From assembly GCA_030620455.1 (NCBI GenBank), contig JAUXEQ010000046.1, positions 1 through 9,073 of the forward strand: a stretch of DNA of 9,073 nucleotides. Direction: 5' to 3'. Shown here in pieces: positions 1-5,303 of this stretch. Origin of the DNA: a bacterium (lineage in GTDB: Bacteria; UBP14; UBA6098; B30-G16). The position numbers were made by a program, and so were the translations under genes. Each line of letters starts with the position of its first letter. Position 1 is the first letter of the stretch. The notes under the pieces are model-generated. The model searched no databases. It was not told where the DNA came from and was given only the letters and a program-made list of their open reading frames with translations.

Positions 1-191
1 AGGTTAACCGAATCTGAAGCGTCATATATTGTGATTTTAGTCGAAAGAACATAAAGATATCTACCTATGGTTTCGCCGTATGTTCCATGGCTCATTCGAT
101 CTAAAACACCTTCAATGGAAATGCAATTTCCAAAAGATGTAAACAAAAGGACAACTAACAACACCCAAACATATATAATTTTTTCCCTCAT
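1..191 (-). CDS. Secreted protein with LVIVD-like beta-propeller repeat, N-terminal fragment
   Basis: This is a partial gene: only the first 63 codons are present and the frame stays open to the window edge. I set the start at the ATG at 191-189, because GGGGG (203-199) lies 7 nt upstream as a ribosome-binding site. The N terminus is a clear export signal: MREK, then a hydrophobic run IIYVWVLLVVLLF (residues 5-17), then TSFGNC. Cys23 could be a lipidation site, but FGNC is a poor lipobox, so ordinary signal peptidase cleavage is equally possible. Residues 43-63 (GRYLYVLSTKITIYDASDSV and onward) match the pattern of an LVIVD repeat: an aromatic-Val strand, a short turn, then a hydrophobic strand ending in D-x-SD. 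This family forms beta-propellers on secreted proteins. The export call is firm. The repeat call rests on one unit. The function is unknown. Confidence 0.75.
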   Translation of the reverse strand, partial: MREKIIYVWVLLVVLLFTSFGNCISIEGVLDRMSHGTYGETIGRYLYVLSTKITIYDASDSVN

Positions 192-198
192 ATCGATT

Positions 199-214
199 CC
201 CCCTTTTTATTATA
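199..214 (-). promoter_or_regulatory. Ribosome-binding site and possible -10 box of the leftmost gene
   Basis: On the minus strand GGGGG (203-199) lies 7 nt before the ATG at 191, and a perfect TATAAT (214-209) lies just upstream of it. The -10 call is weak. No good -35 hexamer sits 16-18 nt away (TAATTC is the closest), the region is very AT-rich, and a start from this box would leave a leader of only about 10 nt. Confidence 0.3.
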
Positions 215-511
215 CAAAAAATAAAATATTAGAATTATTATTTCAAAGATTTAATTAAATTATTTTTAGTAATTAAGAAGTCATTCTCTTTTTTATAAAG
301 ATTTAAATAACTCTACATTGCAAGATTTTTTAGTAATTCTCGAATTTTAATCTACTTCGACAATATATATGTACCAATTGATTATCCTAATAGACACATT
401 ACACGATGCTAATGTTTTTTCTGATTTAATTTCATTTCAATCGAATCTTATCCAAAAGTCTGCATATATGTGGATACTATTCGATCAACTTCATATAGAT
501 TGCAGTGAATT

Positions 512-527
512 ATATTAATGTTAATAT
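512..527. repeat. 16-bp AT-only-arm palindrome upstream of lysS
   Basis: ATATTAA-TG-TTAATAT has perfect 7-bp arms around a 2-nt centre. It ends 20 bp before the candidate -35 box at 548-553, a position that would suit an operator or activator site. In DNA this AT-rich such a palindrome can arise by chance. Confidence 0.35.
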
Positions 528-547
528 TGAACCTAACGAATATGTAA

Positions 548-595
548 TTGAACGATGACTTAAATACTGTATATTTTTCTTGTTACTTTTATAAT
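548..595 (+). promoter_or_regulatory. Candidate promoter region of lysS
   Basis: TTGAAC (548-553) and TATATT (570-575) are separated by 16 bp and resemble a sigma-70-type pair, giving a leader of about 50 nt. A perfect TATAAT (590-595) lies closer to the gene but has no matching -35 hexamer. Either could be the true -10, and some lineages use other consensus sequences. Confidence 0.4.
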
Positions 596-619
596 ATTCT
601 ATAAAATCCTGAGAAAGAA

Positions 620-624
620 AGGAG
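620..624 (+). promoter_or_regulatory. Ribosome-binding site that fixes the lysS start
   Basis: AGGAG at 620-624 lies 5 nt before the ATG at 630 and 11 nt before the ATG at 636. The GTG at 624, which would give the longest frame, overlaps this site and cannot be served by it. The ATG at 630 is therefore the preferred start. Confidence 0.7.
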
Positions 625-629
625 TGGAA

Positions 630-2105
630 ATGAGTATGGAACCCAATCCACCGAGTGAACGAACTGTCCGACTTAATAAATTGCATCAATTGTCTCAAAT
701 GGGCATAGATTCATATACTGCTCGAGCAAAATCGGATATGACCTTAGAAAGCCTTCTCGAAAAGTTTGTGGAGTTTGTCAAATCTAAAAAAACTATAACG
801 GTTTGTGGTAGAGTTATCTCAAAGAGACTTCATGGAAAGAGCGCTTTTGCACACATTAAGGATGGTTCTGCATCCTTTCAAATATATGCTAAGCTCGACC
901 TAATTGGTGAAGATAAGTATAACCTGTTTAAAAAAATGATCGATGTAGGAGATTTCTTGCAGATAACCGGCACGCTATTTAGAACTCGAACAGAAGAGGA
1001 AACTATTCTCGTCGAAGACCTGAAATTGCTTTCAAAAGCATTATTACCGCTCCCAGAAAAGTGGCATGGGTTAGTTGACGAAGATAAGCGAATTAGATAT
1101 CGCTATCTCGATATGTTGATGGATTCCGAAGTTAAAGAGAGATTTATAATTCGATCAAAAATTACATCCACCATACGCAATTATTTAGATTCGCTGGGAT
1201 ATATAGAGGTCGAGACTCCAATATTGCAACGCCTATATGGCGGAGCTTTTGCTAAGCCATTTGAAACGCACCACAACGCTATGGACATGAAATTATATCT
1301 CAGAATAGCCACCGAACTATATTTGAAACGAGTAATTATAGGTGGAATAGACAAAGTTTATGAAATCGGTAAGGATTTTCGCAACGAGGGTATTGACAGG
1401 ATGCATAATCCTGAGTTCACCATGATTGAGATTTATCAAGCATTCGCAGATTATAACGATATGATGGATTTGACAGAAAACCTTGTTAAATACATCGCTG
1501 ATAAAACCACCGGAACTCTAAAAATAGATTATCAAGGAACTACAACTGAACTCACAAAACCATTCGCTAGAATTTCTTTTTGGGAAATTATTGAACAAAG
1601 AACTGGGAGAAATTTAAGGAATGCCTCGAGAGATCAATTAATAGCTTATCTTGATGAGCAACATATCGAATTTGACCCAAAGGCTTCTGATTACGTCCTT
1701 GTGGATGAAATATTCAAAGAGCGAGTGGAACGCACTCTTATTGAACCAACATTTATAATAGATTATCCATTAGAATTATCGCCTTTGGCAAAGAGAAAGT
1801 CGGGAACAAAGAGTATTGTTGAGAGATTCGAGTTTTTCTGGTATGGTTTCGAGATTGCCAACGCATTCACCGAGCTTAATGATCCAATCGATCAACGTGC
1901 ACGTTTTGAAGAGCAAATGAAACTTCGAGCCAAAGGCAACTTAGAGGCACAGGTTATGGATGAGGATTTCCTCACTGCGATAGAGCATGGAATGCCACCA
2001 ACAGCAGGTATGGGAATGGGCATTGACCGTATCGTTATGATACTAACTAATAGCTATTCCCTTAAAGATGTAATTTTGTTTCCATTACAAAGACCACTAA
2101 AATAG
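630..2105 (+). CDS. lysS: Lysyl-tRNA synthetase, class II
   Basis: This cytoplasmic enzyme charges tRNA-Lys with lysine using ATP. The product is 491 residues from the ATG at 630, normal for bacterial LysS (about 490-510). The N-terminal third is an OB-fold anticodon-binding domain (about residues 57-145, with VCGRVISKRLHGKSAFAHIKD). All three class II motifs are present: motif 1 around residues 175-200 (LGYIEVETPIL), motif 2 around 250-270 (FRNEGID, HNPEFTMIE) and motif 3 around 459-468 (GMGMGIDR). The substrate segment PFETHHNAMD and the ending DVILFP followed by RP are also typical. The gene stands alone, faces away from the leftmost gene and has its own terminator. It shows no truncation and no missing catalytic residue. 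A paralogue such as GenX/EpmA is unlikely, because that protein lacks the anticodon-binding domain. Confidence 0.97.
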   Translation: MSMEPNPPSERTVRLNKLHQLSQMGIDSYTARAKSDMTLESLLEKFVEFVKSKKTITVCGRVISKRLHGKSAFAHIKDGSASFQIYAKLDLIGEDKYNLFKKMIDVGDFLQITGTLFRTRTEEETILVEDLKLLSKALLPLPEKWHGLVDEDKRIRYRYLDMLMDSEVKERFIIRSKITSTIRNYLDSLGYIEVETPILQRLYGGAFAKPFETHHNAMDMKLYLRIATELYLKRVIIGGIDKVYEIGKDFRNEGIDRMHNPEFTMIEIYQAFADYNDMMDLTENLVKYIADKTTGTLKIDYQGTTTELTKPFARISFWEIIEQRTGRNLRNASRDQLIAYLDEQHIEFDPKASDYVLVDEIFKERVERTLIEPTFIIDYPLELSPLAKRKSGTKSIVERFEFFWYGFEIANAFTELNDPIDQRARFEEQMKLRAKGNLEAQVMDEDFLTAIEHGMPPTAGMGMGIDRIVMILTNSYSLKDVILFPLQRPLK

Positions 2106-2131
2106 ACTAAATTAGATTCCTCGAATAAAGT

Positions 2132-2158
2132 AGGGCAGGTTTATTCCTGCCCTTTTCT
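2132..2158 (+). terminator. Intrinsic terminator of lysS, between convergent genes
   Basis: GGGCAGG (2133-2139) pairs perfectly with CCTGCCC (2146-2152) across a TTTATT loop. An extra A-T pair (2132/2153) extends the stem, and TTTTCT follows. It starts 27 bp after the lysS stop. On the minus strand the same hairpin lies about 35 bp past the end of the membrane-protein gene, but it is followed by TACTTTATT rather than a clean T-run. It may therefore work in both directions, less well for the minus strand. Confidence 0.88.
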
Positions 2159-2192
2159 ATTGAATAAAGTTATGAGAAAATAAATTATAGAA

Positions 2193-2759
2193 TTAAGTTT
2201 TGTTATCGTTAGATGTTGGCAATGTAGGTGGCTGTTCTGAATCTATATCCGGTTTCGATTGAATTTGTTGTGGTGGAAACTGTTGTGTCGGTTTTTTATC
2301 TGTCTCAGGTTTCTTTTTTTTAAAAATTAATGCATAAATCAAACCACCTAATCCCATTATTACTGGAAAAGTTAACATACTTATTCCCAGGTGAATACCG
2401 AGATTAAATAACGGTGAGCTTGCAAATTCATATATCAACTCTAAAGTTTCAGGGGGTAGATTAAACGGTCCGGTTTCAAAGCTTTTATAGATAGCATCGA
2501 GCGCAGCTTCAGGTCTAATAATCATCATGAGTGTATTAAGTATAGTATAAAGTATAGATGACCAAATACCAGCAAATAATCCAGAAAGGAAACCGTTTCC
2601 CGAAGTTATTAAACCTATATCATTCCTAACAAGATGTGCAGCAAAGAATCCCCCTGCAATAAGCCATAAACAACAACAAGAATTGACAAAGGGGATTGTG
2701 GAAAGCAACGCTACAATACTACCAGCTATCAAAGCAGAAGATATATATTGCTTACTCAC
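2193..2759 (-). CDS. Small integral membrane protein with a Cys-Cys-Cys motif, unknown function
   Basis: The product is 188 residues with about four hydrophobic segments: roughly 7-24, 28-44 (starting CCCLWLIAGG), 56-81 and 117-146. A Lys patch (147-150) follows the last segment. Residues 151-188 form a hydrophilic tail rich in Pro, Gln, Asp and Ser that is probably disordered. The patch suggests that the tail faces the cytoplasm. The motif PFVNSCCCLW at the first membrane hairpin resembles a group of uncharacterised bacterial membrane proteins that I know only by pattern; I cannot name a family. The start is GTG at 2759, supported by AAGGAG 5 nt upstream. The gene begins 2 bp after the GH57 gene, so the two are almost surely co-translated, but the sequence does not show that they work together. 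Confidence 0.8.
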   Translation of the reverse strand: MSKQYISSALIAGSIVALLSTIPFVNSCCCLWLIAGGFFAAHLVRNDIGLITSGNGFLSGLFAGIWSSILYTILNTLMMIIRPEAALDAIYKSFETGPFNLPPETLELIYEFASSPLFNLGIHLGISMLTFPVIMGLGGLIYALIFKKKKPETDKKPTQQFPPQQIQSKPDIDSEQPPTLPTSNDNKT

Positions 2760-2761
2760 AA

Positions 2762-4489
2762 TTACTCCTTTTCTTCAAAGTTTAAATTGCTATCAGCCCA
2801 AAGAGCGGGATCTAATTCAGGAAAGATATCATCCTGAAGTTCAATAAGTTCGAATTCTCGCCACATCCCACTGGAAGGTTGCCCACCACTTATAAGAATA
2901 TCTGCGATTTTTTTTATTTCGTTAAATTTTTCCCAGTGAAATGAAACCCTATTTTCAGCATAATCCCTTGCAGACCATGTGCTTATTAAGAATTGCCAAT
3001 CTGAGGATTCCAGCAGTAAAAGCTCTCTTCCAAGTTGTGAAAGAACCCTATGAAGCCCAACATCATTCCTTCTATCTTCAAACTTATTCGCAAATTCAAC
3101 CATGATCTTTTCAGCTTCGTATATTTTTTCCCATGTCCATTCAGTCCAGCTATTAAGCCATATATAATGAAAACCACCTTGTCCCCACGAACCCTCAGGA
3201 AGTTCAACAACTTCACCTGGAGGAAATTTCTTCAAGAATTCCCAGCCACAAGACATTTCAAGAGTTTCGTTTTTAGCTATATTTTGGGCAACATTAAGAA
3301 GCCAATTAGGACCCTCAAACCACCAATGTCCAAATAGTTCTGTATCGAAAGGTGCCGTGATTATAGGAGGTTGATTAAGATTAGTAGCGTTTTCTTCGAT
3401 TATCTCGGAACACAACTGCACAAAATGATATCCTTGTTCTGCAATAATATTAGGGATCCATTCCGGTCTATAAATATTTTTATCTGCAAGGTCAGCTTTA
3501 GCATCCGTAACTTGCCAGTATCTGTGTCCACCCGGGAAATGTTTTTTATGGAAATCCAAATAAGCTGGATTTCCGGGATAACCCCATTCACCGCTCCAAA
3601 CCTGCAAACCGGATTTTGGATCGCGAACAAAGAATGGAGTTGCATATTTTCCGTTAGTAGAACTAGAAAGGTAAGGCTTATATGGCGATCGAGGCACTTC
3701 CTCGCGGGGAACATATTGGGACTCAAATTGCGCCCACAGTTTTTTCAAAGCTTCAAATCTATCTATATATACACCAATTGCCTTGCCACCTTTCAGCAAA
3801 TGCGAATCCACAACAAAAAACCGAATATCCAAGTTATAAAGAAACTGTTCTATTCCTTTTCTTAGTCGTGGTGTCTTGTCGTTTCCCACAGGAGGTATCC
3901 ATTCATATCCAGGTCTATATGCAGCTTCCGGAAGCCATATACCCTTTGGATCCACGCCGAAATGCCTTTTATGCACTTTCTTCGCAACCGCAATCTGCGC
4001 ATAAATGGAATTATCTGTTCCTAAAAGTGGCAAGTAACCGTGTGTCGCAGCACATGTTATTATCTCGATAAACTCCATATCCTGCCACCGTCGGAATTCA
4101 GAAACTATATCGCCCTGAATTGACTCAAAAAACCTTAGCACATCCGTATAAAATTTTTTCCACATATTGGCAAGATTAAGTCTCTGAATATCGCTAATCT
4201 CATCGAAATATTTCCTATCATTTTCCGCAGAAGAAATCTTCATTCTCAGATACTCAGAAAATTGCTCAGAGAAAGAAGGATGAGACAGTTGTTCTAGTAA
4301 AACTGGGGATATCCCAATTGTGAATTTTAATGGTGTGCCTAACTGTTTAGATTTATGAAGATTCTGCAATAAGGGTATATATGTTTCCGCTGAGGCTTCG
4401 AAAATCCAGTCTGCACCATGAGGCCATCGACCATGGGAAAGAACAAATGGAAGATGTGAATGCAATACGAACTGCAAATAACCTGCCAT
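2762..4489 (-). CDS. Glycoside hydrolase family 57, branching-enzyme-like (DUF1957) protein
   Basis: The 575-residue product carries the GH57 conserved regions in order: HSHLP (10-14), GYLPLL (151-156), GIWLPEAAYRPGYEW (183-197) and PFDTELFGHWW (380-390). By family analogy Glu188 is the nucleophile and Asp382 the acid/base. The C-terminal part (about 395-570) is the helical DUF1957-type domain with a tryptophan-rich stretch at 444-453 (WLNSWTEWTW). Characterised relatives form alpha-1,6 branches in glycogen (EC 2.4.1.18) or, in some cases, mainly hydrolyse alpha-glucans. There is no signal peptide, so it is cytoplasmic. The segment between GVY (239-241) and FFVRDP (286-291) is about 30 residues longer than I recall for Thermus-type branching enzymes. 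It lies in the loop region tied to branching versus hydrolysis, so the exact activity is open. The ATG at 4489 has GGGAG 9 nt upstream. The 131-bp gap upstream suggests its own promoter. Confidence 0.88.
   Translation of the reverse strand: MAGYLQFVLHSHLPFVLSHGRWPHGADWIFEASAETYIPLLQNLHKSKQLGTPLKFTIGISPVLLEQLSHPSFSEQFSEYLRMKISSAENDRKYFDEISDIQRLNLANMWKKFYTDVLRFFESIQGDIVSEFRRWQDMEFIEIITCAATHGYLPLLGTDNSIYAQIAVAKKVHKRHFGVDPKGIWLPEAAYRPGYEWIPPVGNDKTPRLRKGIEQFLYNLDIRFFVVDSHLLKGGKAIGVYIDRFEALKKLWAQFESQYVPREEVPRSPYKPYLSSSTNGKYATPFFVRDPKSGLQVWSGEWGYPGNPAYLDFHKKHFPGGHRYWQVTDAKADLADKNIYRPEWIPNIIAEQGYHFVQLCSEIIEENATNLNQPPIITAPFDTELFGHWWFEGPNWLLNVAQNIAKNETLEMSCGWEFLKKFPPGEVVELPEGSWGQGGFHYIWLNSWTEWTWEKIYEAEKIMVEFANKFEDRRNDVGLHRVLSQLGRELLLLESSDWQFLISTWSARDYAENRVSFHWEKFNEIKKIADILISGGQPSSGMWREFELIELQDDIFPELDPALWADSNLNFEEKE
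2765..2770 (-). promoter_or_regulatory. Ribosome-binding site inside the end of the GH57 gene
   Basis: AAGGAG (2770-2765, minus strand) overlaps the final Lys-Glu codons of the GH57 gene, just before its TAA (2764-2762). It lies 5 nt before the GTG start of the membrane-protein gene. This supports that non-ATG start and indicates translational coupling. Confidence 0.75.
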
Positions 4490-4527
4490 ATCATTTTACT
4501 CCCTTATTTATGCTTCCAAAACCGATT

Positions 4528-4533
4528 AGTATA
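4528..4533 (-). promoter_or_regulatory. Possible -10 box for the GH57 / membrane-protein pair
   Basis: TATACT (4533-4528, minus strand) is a good -10 hexamer about 40 nt before the GH57 start, within the 131-bp gap after yggS. The hexamer 17 nt upstream, ACTGAA, is a poor -35. The gap holds no GC-rich terminator hairpin after yggS, so read-through from the NTPase-yggS transcript is also possible. Confidence 0.3.
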
Positions 4534-4620
4534 ACCAATTTCGAAATAATTTCAGTTTGAAAATAGTAACTTAATTTATAATGACAATATCTCTATTATA
4601 ATTCCAATAAACAAAAAATA

Positions 4621-5298
4621 TTAACTTCCAAAAATTGCAGTTCCAACTCGCAAAATAGTAGCACCATATTCGATTGCAATTTGCCAATCCTGAGTCATAC
4701 CCATGGACAATTCAGGTAATTTAATTCCCTGCAAACTTAAATCATCTCGCAAAATCCTAAGTGCTCGAAAGCTCTTTTCAATAGGTTTTTGTTGGTGAGT
4801 AAACGGAGCCACAGTCATTAGACCCTTCAAATTTAGATTTTCGAAGTTGTCAATTATATGACGTACAAATTCAATACAATTACTGAGAGGTATTCCCTGC
4901 TTACTGCTTTCATCGCTTGTTTTAACTTCGATAAGAATGTCTTGAGTGATTGATTTAATCTTAGCACGAGAATTGAGAGCATCTGCAATTTTCATTGAAT
5001 CAATGCTATGAATTAAAACGAACCTGCCAAGAATTTTGTTAATCTTATTTTTCTGCAATCGACCAATAAAATGCCATCTAATATCATCTGGCAGTTGTTC
5101 CATTTTAGGTAGCACCGATTGGACATAGTTTTCCCCGAAATCTCTCTGTCCTGCATTGTAAGCTTCTCTGATATCGATCACATTTGTATGTTTAGTCACG
5201 GCAACCAGCGTTATATCATCGACATTTCTACCTAACTTCAAGGCTGTTTCCGAGATTTTTTCCCTGAGAGTATCGATTTTGTATGAAATTGTATTCAT
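4621..5298 (-). CDS. yggS: Pyridoxal phosphate homeostasis protein (YggS/PLPBP family)
   Basis: This cytoplasmic protein binds pyridoxal 5'-phosphate and keeps the vitamin B6 pool and amino-acid balance in order. It has no proven enzyme activity. The 225-residue product is full length for the family (about 220-235) and shows every hallmark: LVAVTKHT with the PLP-binding Lys36, FGENYVQ, WHFIGRLQKNK, HSIDS, LKGLMTV, and the C-terminal phosphate-binding part LSMGMTQDW, AIEYGAT and LRVGTAIFG. It is a single TIM-barrel resembling the N-terminal domain of alanine racemase; that enzyme's C-terminal domain is absent, as expected. The gene starts 5 bp after the NTPase-TPR gene and lacks a well-placed ribosome-binding site (the nearest GGAG is 16 nt away), so it probably depends on coupled translation. 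Confidence 0.95.
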   Translation of the reverse strand: MNTISYKIDTLREKISETALKLGRNVDDITLVAVTKHTNVIDIREAYNAGQRDFGENYVQSVLPKMEQLPDDIRWHFIGRLQKNKINKILGRFVLIHSIDSMKIADALNSRAKIKSITQDILIEVKTSDESSKQGIPLSNCIEFVRHIIDNFENLNLKGLMTVAPFTHQQKPIEKSFRALRILRDDLSLQGIKLPELSMGMTQDWQIAIEYGATILRVGTAIFGS

Positions 5299-5303
5299 AT
5301 TAA

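Larger units (their letters stand above)
192..629. other. AT-rich divergent intergenic region, no gene seen
   Basis: About 440 bp separates two divergent genes. It holds the start signals of both, a 16-bp palindrome (512-527) and candidate lysS promoters. I looked on both strands for a small gene with a ribosome-binding site, for a tRNA and for a T-box antiterminator motif ahead of the synthetase gene, and saw none. The short open frames here have no ribosome-binding site and read as low-complexity AT-rich translation. Confidence 0.6.

Noticed and set aside
67..258. 63-codon plus-strand frame at the left edge
   Set aside because: It lies antisense to the exported-protein start, has no ribosome-binding site, and its C-terminal half is translated AT-rich intergenic DNA.
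192..629. T-box leader or lysine riboswitch upstream of lysS
   Set aside because: No T-box core (AGGGTGGNACCGCG-like), no GC-rich antiterminator stem and no terminator hairpin lie before the gene. The region is nearly all A and T.
510..698. 62-codon minus-strand frame overlapping the lysS start
   Set aside because: It overlaps the lysS ribosome-binding site and the first codons of a certain gene, and has no credible ribosome-binding site. It reads as an antisense shadow.
624..2105. GTG at 624 as the lysS start
   Set aside because: It overlaps the AGGAG that serves as the ribosome-binding site. The ATG at 630 has normal spacing to that site.
3371..4071. Long plus-strand frames antisense to the GH57 gene
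   Set aside because: They lack ribosome-binding sites and resemble no family, whereas the minus-strand frame carries all GH57 motifs.
4576..4601. TTATAAT / ATTATAA inverted repeat as a terminator after yggS
   Set aside because: It has 7 A/T-only pairs with a 12-nt loop and no T-run after it, so it is too weak for an intrinsic terminator.
4621..5298. Alanine racemase
   Set aside because: The protein is 225 residues, lacks the C-terminal beta domain and its catalytic tyrosine, and matches YggS motifs throughout.
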